NCBI GenBank assembly: GCA_021845885.1 | Contig: JAJZVB010000004.1 | Span: 1-41,485 of the forward strand | DNA: 41,485 bases | Direction of reading: 5' to 3' | DNA from: Pseudomonadota bacterium | GTDB lineage: Bacteria; Pseudomonadota; Gammaproteobacteria; Burkholderiales; JABEVD01 | Shown here: piece by piece, positions 8,415 through 16,723 of the stretch | Layout of the letters: the number at the start of each line of letters is the position of its first letter | Position numbering within the stretch: position 1 is the stretch's first letter | Translations under genes and position numbers: made by a program | Notes under the pieces: model-generated | What the model was told of the DNA's origin: nothing | What the model saw: only the letters and a program-made list of their open reading frames with translations | Database searches by the model: none

Positions 8415-9081
8415 GCACGCAGTCGTGCTCGTTTCGGGCGGGCTCGATTCGGCGACGACCCTTGCGGTGGCCAAGAGGGAAGGATTTTGCTGCCACGCAC
8501 TGAGCCTCGATTACGGGCAGCGCCACAGGGCCGAGCTTTTTGCCGCGAAAAGGCTCTGTGCCGCATTCGATGCAGAGCACAGGGTCGTGAAGCTCGATCT
8601 CACCGTCTTCGGCGGCTCGGCCCTCACGGACGAATCCATTCCAGTTCCGATCGAAGCCTCAGAGGGCATCCCCATCACCTACGTTCCCGCGAGGAACACC
8701 ATCATGCTTTCCCTTGCGCTCGCCTGGGCGGAAGTGCTCGATTCGGGCGACATCTACATCGGGGTGAATGCCGTGGACTATTCCGGCTATCCGGACTGCA
8801 GGCCTGAATATATCAGGGCCTATGAAGCCATGGCCAATCTCGCGACGAAATCCGGCGTGGAAGGGAAAAAGCTCGCCGTTCATGCCCCCCTCATCGACCT
8901 TTCGAAAGCCGAAATCATCAGGCTGGGCGCTTCGCTGGGCGTGGACTATGCTCTTACCGTTTCATGCTACCAGGCGGACGGCGAGGGGCGGGCATGCGGG
9001 AAATGCGATTCCTGCAGACTGAGGCGGGAAGGCTTCCTTTCCGCGGGCATTCCCGACCCGACGCGCTACTCCCAGGATTGA
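8398..9081 (+). CDS. queC: 7-cyano-7-deazaguanine synthase QueC
   Basis: QueC converts 7-carboxy-7-deazaguanine to preQ0 using ATP and ammonia. The 227-residue product has the PP-loop SGGLDSATT near the N-terminus, the substrate region [18 protein letters not shown], and the C-terminal zinc site with four cysteines (CYQADGEG...CGKCDSC). The start overlaps queE by 17 bases, consistent with coupled expression. The stop codon TGA (9079-9081) lies inside the -35 box of the promoter for the following tRNA genes. Confidence 0.95.
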   Translation: MNLDTRHAVVLVSGGLDSATTLAVAKREGFCCHALSLDYGQRHRAELFAAKRLCAAFDAEHRVVKLDLTVFGGSALTDESIPVPIEASEGIPITYVPARNTIMLSLALAWAEVLDSGDIYIGVNAVDYSGYPDCRPEYIRAYEAMANLATKSGVEGKKLAVHAPLIDLSKAEIIRLGASLGVDYALTVSCYQADGEGRACGKCDSCRLRREGFLSAGIPDPTRYSQD

Positions 9082-9105
9082 CATCGTTGTCGTGCAAGGT
9101 ATAAT
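9078..9105 (+). promoter_or_regulatory. Consensus sigma70 promoter for tRNA-Lys pair
   Basis: TTGACA (9078-9083) and TATAAT (9100-9105) are both perfect consensus boxes, 16 bases apart. The first tRNA base is at 9119, so initiation near 9112 would give a very short 5' leader. The -35 box overlaps the queC stop codon. No G+C-rich stringent discriminator is evident: the bases after the -10 are TCCACGTTT. Confidence 0.88.
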
Positions 9106-9118
9106 TCCACGTTTCACC

Positions 9119-9194
9119 GGGTCGTTAGCTCAGCCGGTAGAGCAGCGGACTTTTAATCCGTTGGTCGCCAGTTCGAATCTGGCACGACCTACCA
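9119..9194 (+). tRNA. tRNA-Lys (anticodon UUU)
   Basis: This 76-base cloverleaf has acceptor stem GGGTCGT pairing with ACGACCT (first pair G-U), D arm AGCTCAGCCGGTAGAGC, anticodon arm GCGGA-CTTTTAA-TCCGT giving anticodon TTT, T arm GCCAG-TTCGAAT-CTGGC, discriminator A, and an encoded CCA (9192-9194). It is the first of a tandem pair; its first 33 bases are identical to those of the second copy. Confidence 0.97.
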
Positions 9195-9210
9195 TTGGAA
9201 ATCGTTATTC

Positions 9211-9286
9211 GGGTCGTTAGCTCAGCCGGTAGAGCAGCGGACTCTTAATCCGTTTGTCGACAGTTCGATCCTGTCACGACCCACCA
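9211..9286 (+). tRNA. tRNA-Lys (anticodon CUU)
   Basis: This 76-base cloverleaf begins 16 bases after the first tRNA. The acceptor stem is GGGTCGT with a perfectly pairing ACGACCC. The anticodon arm GCGGA-CTCTTAA-TCCGT gives anticodon CTT, the T arm is GACAG-TTCGATC-CTGTC, the discriminator is A, and CCA is encoded (9284-9286). The identical 5' half and single-base anticodon change indicate duplication of a Lys tRNA and specialisation for AAG codons. No clear terminator hairpin with a U-tract follows. Confidence 0.97.
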
Positions 9287-9388
9287 GTATTTATAAGGCT
9301 TGCGCAGATTTCGTGTTACCTGAAGTGGCTCGGGATCTTGCGTCTCTTTATGACGGGGATTTTTCCGTTCGCAAGCATGGAAACGGGT

Positions 9389-9811
9389 TCAAAAATCCAT
9401 GGGGAGCGCAGGCTTTTCGTTTTCCTTCAGATCGAAAAACGCCTCCAACTCCTCTTTCGTCAGGACCTTGGAATATTCGTCGACCAGGAAGCCTGCGAGC
9501 CTGTTTGCTTTCCTGTACAGCGGCTTGTAGGATACGATATGTGCCAGCCAATGAAAAGCTAGCCGGATTCGTTTTTTTTCGACCTGTTGCTGGATGTTCC
9601 ACAATGCCTCGCGTTTCTCCTTCGGAAAATCCCGTCCGAGGCGGTGATCTACCGTCAGGTCGAGTTCCAGCCTGCGGACTCTGGCTTCCTCCTCCCTGCC
9701 CGGCCTGGGCGGCAGCCCGGCATAAAGCTCGACGATCCGTCTCTCGTATTCCCTCGCAGAAAGACGCGGGCCATGCCCGATATCGGTCCCCATCCGCCCG
9801 CCGCTTTCCAT
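9389..9811 (-). CDS. Unknown protein, helical, second gene of a pair
   Basis: I do not recognise this 140-residue product. It is charged and predicted helical (REYERRIVELYAGLPPRPGREEEARVRRLEL, then EALWNIQQQVEKKRIRLAFHWLAHIV), with no signal peptide, membrane segment or familiar catalytic motif. It follows the gene at 9830-10693 by 18 bases on the same strand, so the two probably form an operon. The chosen ATG (9811) has no strong ribosome-binding site; an internal ATG at 9793 (MGTDIG) is an alternative. The pair lies between the tRNA-Lys genes and norD and is likely accessory DNA. Confidence 0.6.
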   Translation of the reverse strand: MESGGRMGTDIGHGPRLSAREYERRIVELYAGLPPRPGREEEARVRRLELDLTVDHRLGRDFPKEKREALWNIQQQVEKKRIRLAFHWLAHIVSYKPLYRKANRLAGFLVDEYSKVLTKEELEAFFDLKENEKPALPMDF

Positions 9812-9829
9812 CAGGCGGCTTCGTTTCGG

Positions 9830-10693
9830 CTATTTCTTGCCATAGACTTCATTCGCAGTGCCTTCTCCATACAAGGAATCGATAATGTCAGGGTCCGCCA
9901 ATACCACCTTTTCGCCCCTTTTCAGATCGAGCAGCTTGCTGTACTGCTCGTCATTTATGGCTGCAGCCATGTCATCCTGGAATTTTAGAGTCATATTGTT
10001 GAACGACTTGATGAATTCTGCGGGCGGCATCTTTTCATGCGCCAAGGACTCCGCCAGGCGCCTGTGCTCCAATTCAACGGATTCCTTTGCGAGGCGCAAC
10101 CCTTTCGCCGCCTTCCCGATGTCTTCCCCGAGGCGGAATTTCACTTCACGTTCGAACAAATCGATATGGAATTTCATGGACTCGATAGGAGTCGCCTCCA
10201 CATCGAATTTGTTATAGGCCTGCTTGATCGAGCGTATGTGCCTGTCCTCGCCTTCGACCAGCGATATCATTGGGGCCTCGACGGGTGACTTTGCAGCCAT
10301 GCATATCGGAAGATCTCCTGTAACGCCGGGGCACTGATTGAATGGGGCGGAACAAGGCCAGAATCCCACCCTGCCGTAAGGCCCGAAGATGGCCGAGGAA
10401 ACGGCGTATCCCCGTGCAGCGCTGACCAATATTCCGGCTGGAAGAAGGATCCTGTTCGCCGCCTGGTGGCAAACCCCATTGATGAGGTAGCAGGTGATTC
10501 CGGCGCGTTCGTTGGGCTGGGCGATACAGTCAGCTCGCCGGGTGCTCCCGGTGCCGCTGTTGAAGGCCGTTCCCCCCGTTTTCCCTCCCCAACACCCCCA
10601 TCCTTTCCCTCCGTTACCGCATTCTACATAAGTGTGATCGGCCGCATCGAGAAACAGCTTTGTCGGGTACTTTTTCGCGACTAATTTTCCCAT
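9830..10693 (-). CDS. Unknown protein with Cys/His-rich N-terminal domain
   Basis: The product is 287 residues from ATG 10693, chosen because GGAG stands six bases upstream; a TTG four codons earlier is possible. Residues 1-135 hold nine cysteines and look like one compact domain. They include HTYVECGN (H20, C25), the Gly-rich GWGCWGGKTGGT and NGVCHQAANRIL (C75, H76). Residues 150-287 are charged and helical. The order of a His on an early strand and a Cys at the start of a helix resembles permuted NlpC/P60 (LRAT-like) thiol hydrolases, but this is only a pattern argument. There is no signal peptide. I have a sense that similar N-terminal domains exist in other proteobacteria without a known function. 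Confidence 0.65.
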   Translation of the reverse strand: MGKLVAKKYPTKLFLDAADHTYVECGNGGKGWGCWGGKTGGTAFNSGTGSTRRADCIAQPNERAGITCYLINGVCHQAANRILLPAGILVSAARGYAVSSAIFGPYGRVGFWPCSAPFNQCPGVTGDLPICMAAKSPVEAPMISLVEGEDRHIRSIKQAYNKFDVEATPIESMKFHIDLFEREVKFRLGEDIGKAAKGLRLAKESVELEHRRLAESLAHEKMPPAEFIKSFNNMTLKFQDDMAAAINDEQYSKLLDLKRGEKVVLADPDIIDSLYGEGTANEVYGKK

Positions 10694-10942
10694 GATTTTC
10701 TCCAAGTTGGTTCAGGGGTAAAGCTTATCGATCAGCGCCATCAGGGTATGGAGGGTGGCAACCACAGTACCCACCCAACCCGGCTCCATCCGGATCTTGA
10801 ATTTTACAATTAGCATATTGTCGCAAACATGCAAGCTGTGATTTCAGCTCACTCCGAAGAGGCGGCAACGGCTTTCTACGATATACTGTCGATCACCATT
10901 TCAGACAGCGAGCGCGCCTATCCAGAAAGCACTGCCTTCGCT
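10694..10942. other. 249-base spacer between norD and the unknown pair
   Basis: No coding region, RNA gene or convincing terminator is visible. The stretch 10790-10830 is A+T-rich and could hold the promoter of the downstream minus-strand pair, but no box close to consensus with proper spacing is present. The GGAG ribosome-binding site of the first gene of the pair is at its left edge. Confidence 0.4.
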
Positions 10943-12766
10943 TCAGCGGGTCAATCCCGCATAGAGGATGGGCAGCTTCTCGGGCAGGCGCTTCACGTGG
11001 TCGACCACCATGTAGTTCCTCTGGCCGAAAATGCGCGAGACGTAATGGTCCGCCTTGGGATCGAGGTTCATGCAATAGGTGAGGATGCCGCTCCTTCGGG
11101 CTTCCTCGACAGCCTTCTTGGCGTCGTATTGCAGGTACTTGTGGTCGCGCACGTCGACGTCGGCGGGCTCCCCGTCCGTAATCACCATGAGGAGCTTCTT
11201 TTCCGACTTCTGCTTGTTCAGGTAATGCGTTGCATGCCTGATGGCCGCGCCCATCCTCGTCGATAGCTGGCCAGTCATGCCGGCAAGCCTGGATTTGGCG
11301 GCATCGTCGTAGGGCTGATCGAAATCCTTGAACCTGAAATATTCGACATGGTGCCGGCTGTCTGAGCAGAAGCCGTGTATGGCGAAAGGATCCCCCACCT
11401 TGAAAATGGCGTCGGCCAGGAGCACGCAGGCCTCCCTGGTGAGCTCCAGAACGGTATGCTTCTGCCCCTTGATCTTGTCGTTCGTCGACTTGGAAATATC
11501 CAGGAGCACGAGGACGGAAATGTCGCGGGTCTTCCTGACGGCGCGCATCATGATCCTTGAATCGGGCTGCATGCCCATCCTGATGTCGATTTGGGCGCGG
11601 ACGGCGGCATTGACGTCGATCTCGTCCCCTTCCTCGAGCTTCCTGATGCGCTGCACCCCCTCCGGCTGGATCGCATCGAGCAGGATTTTCATGCGTGAAA
11701 TGAGATGCTTGTTCCTGGCGATGATGTCTTCGATGATTTTCAATTCGCCTGATTTCGCCTGCATTTCGAGCAAAAGCACCCAGAATTCCTGCTCCGACTG
11801 GATCCGGTAATCCCATTCCGGATAATGGAAGGGCGCGACGCCCGGAAGCAGCGCCCTTTTTTCACGGGTGTCGGCGAATTCACGCTTGAAATTGAAGATC
11901 ACGGAAAGAATGGAGGCCTGCTTGGCGTCCTCTTCATCCGATTCGGCCGCCACTTCGTTGGTCATGCCGAAGCGGCTGGCAAACCTGAGCAGTCTCTTCC
12001 CGGTCTTGATCCGGGCGAGCATTTCGGAACCGGCTCTGGCCGACTCCCAGACATAGCGGTTGTCGTCCCGGTAGGGCGGACTCAACAGGTCTGTGCGGGG
12101 ATTGAAGGCCATGTTTTTTTCGCCGAAAGCCTGCGCAAGCTTCACGCCGACATCCCGCGAAACCCGGTTCGTATCCAGCGAAGCTTCCTTGAAAAGGCGC
12201 CTTCCCAGAACGATCCAGGGATCGTCGTCCCGGTAGGTCTCATCCAGCAGCGCGCGGGCGAGCCTGTCAAGATAATCCCCCGCAGTTTCCGCCTCCGCAG
12301 GTGTTGCCTTGTGCAATCTCGACCATATCTGCTTCAGTCCGGGAAATTCCCGCATCGCGAGCGCCTCCACCCGGGCGTCCTCCACGACTGAAATCACCGC
12401 GATTTGCCAGTTGTCGAGCGATTCCGCGGAAATGGGAGCATTCGTATAAACCAAATGGGCTGCGGCATGGGCCGAAGCTGCGCGATAGACTTCACCTCCC
12501 GGAATTTCCTCGAAATCCTCATAAGCGTCCGGCAGATGGATGTAGTGGTTCTCGATGTAAGGCAGGTAACCCGGGTTCTTCTCGAAATACCGGCCTGTCT
12601 GCTTCATGTTGAATTCCCGTGCCCACAATGCGCGAAGATACATGTTGATGCGACGCTGCACGTCGGCGAAGGGTGTGCCATGGCTTTCCTTCCGTAGCAC
12701 GGCCTTTCCGGATTCGAATCTCAGGCGATTGAGCAGTTCCCGGGCAAGGCGGCCGAGGTCGATCAT
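10943..12766 (-). CDS. norD: NorD/CbbO-type VWA-domain activator
   Basis: The 607-residue product belongs to the NorD/CbbO family. These proteins work with a MoxR-type AAA+ ATPase (NorQ/CbbQ) to mature nitric oxide reductase or reactivate Rubisco. The N-terminal two thirds carry the family region SAHAAAHLVYTN...VVEDARVEALAMREFPGL. The C-terminal VWA domain (from about residue 420) has an intact MIDAS start DISKS and the later VITDGEPADVD. The start was set at ATG 12766, which overlaps the stop of the polyferredoxin gene (ATGA); a longer frame runs back inside that gene and is not used. No norQ, norB or norC is in the window, so the partner ATPase must be elsewhere or absent. Confidence 0.82.
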   Translation of the reverse strand: MIDLGRLARELLNRLRFESGKAVLRKESHGTPFADVQRRINMYLRALWAREFNMKQTGRYFEKNPGYLPYIENHYIHLPDAYEDFEEIPGGEVYRAASAHAAAHLVYTNAPISAESLDNWQIAVISVVEDARVEALAMREFPGLKQIWSRLHKATPAEAETAGDYLDRLARALLDETYRDDDPWIVLGRRLFKEASLDTNRVSRDVGVKLAQAFGEKNMAFNPRTDLLSPPYRDDNRYVWESARAGSEMLARIKTGKRLLRFASRFGMTNEVAAESDEEDAKQASILSVIFNFKREFADTREKRALLPGVAPFHYPEWDYRIQSEQEFWVLLLEMQAKSGELKIIEDIIARNKHLISRMKILLDAIQPEGVQRIRKLEEGDEIDVNAAVRAQIDIRMGMQPDSRIMMRAVRKTRDISVLVLLDISKSTNDKIKGQKHTVLELTREACVLLADAIFKVGDPFAIHGFCSDSRHHVEYFRFKDFDQPYDDAAKSRLAGMTGQLSTRMGAAIRHATHYLNKQKSEKKLLMVITDGEPADVDVRDHKYLQYDAKKAVEEARRSGILTYCMNLDPKADHYVSRIFGQRNYMVVDHVKRLPEKLPILYAGLTR

Positions 12767-13953
12767 TTTTTGTCTGGAGACATCTGCAAGGCATTGGCAT
12801 GCATCGTGCTGCTCCGGACGCATTGCCGCCAGGAATCGGCGAGCGGATTCATGGGATCGAGATCGAGGGAGCAGGCGCACTTGCAGGCAGCCGCCCGGTA
12901 GCATCCGGCGATGTTCTTTCCGCTGCAGGTCGCCTGGAGGCTCGCGCATTGATTGTTACAGACATGCGCCATGCTCTGGATCTTCTGCTGCTCCAGGCGC
13001 AATTTCTTCTCGTCCACGGTTTTCTGCGTGGCGAGCCCCCATGCCATCGAAGCGCATCCGAGCAGGAAAAGCGCCCAAACCAGCCAGCTGAAGCGCGAAA
13101 AGACGCTCTGGAGCTTCTTCCGCCACGTCATGCCGTTTCCCTTTTCCCCGATTTCGAAGCTCAGGAGCCCATTTTTTCCCGATTTCGCCTGCAACCGGTT
13201 GCAGGCATCGACGCATTCGCCGCAGTCTATGCAGGCGTCGAACTGCCCGATGTTTGTCGGCTGGATGCCCGTGATGCAGGTTGTCGCGCAATAGTTGCAT
13301 TTTGTGCAATCGGAAGAACGGGAGGCGTCATAGGTCACATGCAGCGCGTCCCCGGTCTTGAACATGCGATGCCCCATGCGGTAGACGCAGGCATAGTCGC
13401 AGAAGAAATAGCGAACCACGGCGATGTCGATGAAAATGAGGAAAGTCGCGAACAGGTACATGACGAGCATGTTCGCCTGCCGGTTCGGGGACACGGCGAA
13501 AGTCCACATGTCCTGCGGCGTATAGAAGAACATGAGCGCGAAAAATCCGAGCAGCATCGAGGCGGAGAGCAGGCTTGCGCCCAGGATCATCCAGTTGACC
13601 GCCTTGTTCTTCGAAGCCGAGACGATCATGCCTTCGCCGTCCACGCTGACATCGGCGCGCTTCCCCAGAAACCTGAAGGTCAGGTTGTTCGCCCATTCGG
13701 AAAGCAGGTTCTGCGGGCAGGCCCATCCGCACCAGACTGCGCCTATGGTCATGTAGGTGAGGATGGGCGCTGTCGCCACGACCAGCGCCAGCCCGATGAG
13801 GAAGGGAAAATTCGACCATTCCACCTGGCGCCCCGCGATGAAGAAGCTGGCCGAAGCCAGGTCGATGCGGAACAATCCGAGGAGTGGAACCAGAATGATC
13901 AGCAGCAGCGTGAAAAGCTGGGTGGCTTTTCTTTTCCAGTGGTATCGTTTCAT
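12763..13953 (-). CDS. CcoG/NapH-like membrane polyferredoxin with Cys-rich tail
   Basis: The 396-residue product has about five membrane helices (about 12-40, 47-75, 117-145, 160-185, 288-308). It carries the CcoG/RdxA-like motif CGWACPQN after the second helix, and two [4Fe-4S] motifs between helices four and five (CTKCNYCATTC and CIDCGECVDAC). It probably moves electrons in or through the membrane, or assists metal-centre assembly. The usual C-terminal Ig-like domain of CcoG is missing. In its place a tail of about 70 residues after the last helix has eight cysteines in about 45 residues, predicted periplasmic. It is translationally coupled to norD. Assignment within the CcoG/NapH superfamily is uncertain. 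Confidence 0.75.
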   Translation of the reverse strand: MKRYHWKRKATQLFTLLLIILVPLLGLFRIDLASASFFIAGRQVEWSNFPFLIGLALVVATAPILTYMTIGAVWCGWACPQNLLSEWANNLTFRFLGKRADVSVDGEGMIVSASKNKAVNWMILGASLLSASMLLGFFALMFFYTPQDMWTFAVSPNRQANMLVMYLFATFLIFIDIAVVRYFFCDYACVYRMGHRMFKTGDALHVTYDASRSSDCTKCNYCATTCITGIQPTNIGQFDACIDCGECVDACNRLQAKSGKNGLLSFEIGEKGNGMTWRKKLQSVFSRFSWLVWALFLLGCASMAWGLATQKTVDEKKLRLEQQKIQSMAHVCNNQCASLQATCSGKNIAGCYRAAACKCACSLDLDPMNPLADSWRQCVRSSTMHANALQMSPDKK

Positions 13954-14047
13954 ACCGGTTCAATTTTATGCCACTCTCGGCCAAAATAGAATCCCGAACA
14001 TGACGATGCGCCGTTTCACATCCTGCAATATTCATGCGCCACCTTCT

Positions 14048-16693
14048 TCAATGCGGAGCAGGGCCTTCCGTCACCTGGGACAGCCTTGCAACGGATATCC
14101 ATCTGGCATAGGCGTCGCGGACCTGCTTCGAGGTCATGCCGATATAGCGCCTGGCCGCCCTGCTCGGCTCGTCGAGGGGAAGGCCGATCACCGACCTGGA
14201 AATGAGCCCTGAAGCGATATTGTCGATGCTCGATTCGGAAAGGGACATTTTCCTCAGAAGCAATACCTTGGCCTGCCGCAATTCCTTGTCCGAAACCGGC
14301 TTTTCGCTCATTGTTTTCAGGTCCCTCTCCACGATGGCGCGCGCCTTTCCGACATTGGCGGGATCGGCTGCATAGCTCACCATGTAAATGCCCCGCGTCT
14401 TGCTCACCTGGAATGAAGAGCCGACATAATAGACGAGCCCAGAATCCTCCCTCAGGTCCCTGTAGAACCGCGTGGCATAGAAAGCCCCGCCCAGGACGTG
14501 GTTGCCCAATTCGAGCGCATAATAGTCCGGGCTGAAACGGTTGATGCCCAAAGTTTCAGCGAGCATCACCTGGTCCTGGATGCGGCTCCTGTCAGGAACC
14601 GAAGCGGCCGAAGGCTTGCTGAGCGGGACTTCGGGCAGGTCCGTTTCGGGCCTGGATCCTTCGGCGCGCCAGGAGCCGAAGCATTTTTCAATTTCGGCTT
14701 TGACCTTTTCAGGATCGACATTTCCGATCACGACGAGGGTGGTCAGGTCCGGGCGGAAAACCTTCTTGTAATAGCTTTTCACGTCTTCCAGGGTGAGCGG
14801 AGAGACGCTTTTCGGCGTGGTTTCCCTCAAGGAAGGATCGCTTTCAGGGAAAAGCGCCATTTTCAATGCCCTGCCCGTCTGATAGCCCGGGCTCTGCAAT
14901 TCCCCTGCCGCGGATTGGGCAACCTGCCTTTTCACGATCCTGAAGGCCGCCTCAGGGAAGGCGGGATGAAGCTCGTTTTCGGCCAGAAGCGCTACCCCCT
15001 TTTCGAAGCCTTCCTTCAGCACCTGAAGCGAGAAATCGACGCCTGCCGATTCGTCCGCGGCGATGTCGTCGAGAGCTTTCTGGAAGACCATGCGGTCTTG
15101 CTTCTCCGTGCCGTAGGAGAAAAGGCTTCCCATCACCTTGGCCACCCCTTCCTTGCCCTGGGGCTCCTCGAGATCGGGCTTGTTGTCGATATGCCCGTAG
15201 ACGCTCACGGTATCGCTGACCGATTCCGGCTGCACGATGAGCCTGATGCCGTTGGCCAGCCTAAAGTCCGAGGGGTGGACGGAAGATTCGGGGACGGCAA
15301 GCTTCTTCATGTCGCGCTTCGCCCAATCGGGCAGCTTCACCGCCCTGACTTCCTTCGATGCGAAGGATTCCTTCCCGCCGAATCCACGCGACGCAACAGG
15401 CTTGCCTGAAACGCTCGGCGTGAGGATGGCCGTGATCGAATGATCGAAAAGCAGGTATTGGCGGGCGACCCGGTTCACGTCTTCTACCGTCACGGCCCGA
15501 ATCGCCGCGATGTCGTCATCGGGCGACTGCCTCCCCTCCACGGCCAGGGCCTCCGACCAGCTCGAAGCGAGCCCCGAAACCGAGTTCTTGCGGAATTCGG
15601 CGGACGCGACTTCCTTCCTTTTCGCGGCTTCGACAAGCTCCTGAGGGAAGCCTTTCTTCAGGTAATTTTCAAGGACATGCCTGATCTCGGCGAGGAGCGC
15701 ATCAGAGTCCCCTCCCTTCGGGAACATGCCCGCTGCGAACCCCATGCCCGACTCGCTGAAAGTGTTCAGGCTGAAACCTGCAGAAAGGGCACGGCCTTCG
15801 GGAACGAGTCCGTAAAGATCGCCCCTTTCGCTGGAAAGCACGTCCGAAAGCACCTGGGATGCGGCATAGTCGGGACTTCCGTAGCCCGGCATTCTGAATG
15901 AAACGACCGCCATGCCGTAAGGCCTGTCCGTGTCGAAATGCAGCGTTTGCGGGCTGATGGGCGCCAGCCTGACTTCAGGGCGCTTCGGCAGGGGCCTTGA
16001 AGGGATGCCCCCAAAAAGCGTCTTGACCGTGGAAAGGACGCGATCCGGATCGACATTCCCGACGATCACCAATATGGCATTGTTGGGCGCATACCATTTT
16101 TCGTAATAGTCGTGCAGCATCGCGCCCGTCGTCCTGTCGAAGGAAGCTTTCGTTCCCAATGCATCGTGAGCCAATGGCGTGCCCCTGAACATTTCAGAAA
16201 GCAGCTTCGAATAGAACACATATTCCGGGTTGGAGAGATCCTGGGCCACCTCCTGCTCGATGGCGCCGCGCTCCTTTTCCCAGAGCGCATCGCTGTCCAG
16301 GACCCCCTTCATTCTGGCGGCCTCGATATGGAGCGCGACATTCAGGTCATTCGCAGGCACGGTGAAGAAATACTGGGTCACCGACTGCTGGGTGTCGGCA
16401 TCGAACATGCCGCCCATTTCCGCACTGATGTCGGCAAGCTGCCCCGCGGAAAGATCGGGGCTCCCCCTGAACATCATGTGCTCCTGGGCATGGGCCATAC
16501 CGGGAAAACCTTCGGGCGCCTCATTCGATCCCGCGAGATAATTGATCTGGGTCGTGACCACCGGCGCCAGGGCATTCTTCACGATGACGACTTTCAGGCC
16601 ATTGTCGAGCGTCGCCCTGAGCGCCTCTGCGCAGGCGCAAAAAGAGAAGGCGGAAAGAAGGGCTGCGATGCCGAAATTCAGAAATCTTTTCAT
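14048..16693 (-). CDS. Exported M16 family zinc peptidase (pitrilysin-like)
   Basis: The 881-residue product has a signal peptide (MKRFLNFGIAALLSAFSFCACA) and two M16 halves of about 430 residues. The first half carries the inverted zinc motif HAQEH (H68, E71, H72) and a third ligand, E148, in EKERGAIEQEVAQD. The second half (from about residue 470) lacks HxxEH but keeps the M16 C-terminal fold signature (GGAFYATRFYRDLREDSGLVYYVGSSF). It is therefore a periplasmic single-chain protease that would cut peptides in a closed chamber. Its start is 30 bases after nrdG on the same strand, so it may be read from the nrdD promoter, although a functional link is not obvious. Confidence 0.92.
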   Translation of the reverse strand: MKRFLNFGIAALLSAFSFCACAEALRATLDNGLKVVIVKNALAPVVTTQINYLAGSNEAPEGFPGMAHAQEHMMFRGSPDLSAGQLADISAEMGGMFDADTQQSVTQYFFTVPANDLNVALHIEAARMKGVLDSDALWEKERGAIEQEVAQDLSNPEYVFYSKLLSEMFRGTPLAHDALGTKASFDRTTGAMLHDYYEKWYAPNNAILVIVGNVDPDRVLSTVKTLFGGIPSRPLPKRPEVRLAPISPQTLHFDTDRPYGMAVVSFRMPGYGSPDYAASQVLSDVLSSERGDLYGLVPEGRALSAGFSLNTFSESGMGFAAGMFPKGGDSDALLAEIRHVLENYLKKGFPQELVEAAKRKEVASAEFRKNSVSGLASSWSEALAVEGRQSPDDDIAAIRAVTVEDVNRVARQYLLFDHSITAILTPSVSGKPVASRGFGGKESFASKEVRAVKLPDWAKRDMKKLAVPESSVHPSDFRLANGIRLIVQPESVSDTVSVYGHIDNKPDLEEPQGKEGVAKVMGSLFSYGTEKQDRMVFQKALDDIAADESAGVDFSLQVLKEGFEKGVALLAENELHPAFPEAAFRIVKRQVAQSAAGELQSPGYQTGRALKMALFPESDPSLRETTPKSVSPLTLEDVKSYYKKVFRPDLTTLVVIGNVDPEKVKAEIEKCFGSWRAEGSRPETDLPEVPLSKPSAASVPDRSRIQDQVMLAETLGINRFSPDYYALELGNHVLGGAFYATRFYRDLREDSGLVYYVGSSFQVSKTRGIYMVSYAADPANVGKARAIVERDLKTMSEKPVSDKELRQAKVLLLRKMSLSESSIDNIASGLISRSVIGLPLDEPSRAARRYIGMTSKQVRDAYARWISVARLSQVTEGPAPH

Positions 16694-16723
16694 GTTTTTC
16701 CTCTGATCGATAGGGAACGGATT

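Noticed and set aside
9339-9375. Imperfect inverted repeat CTTGCG...CGCAAG downstream of the tRNA genes as a terminator
   Set aside because: The stem is interrupted and no U-tract follows on either strand.
12799-13989. 396-codon plus-strand ORF opposite the polyferredoxin gene
   Set aside because: It is a compositional shadow without motifs. The minus-strand gene has iron-sulfur and membrane signatures.
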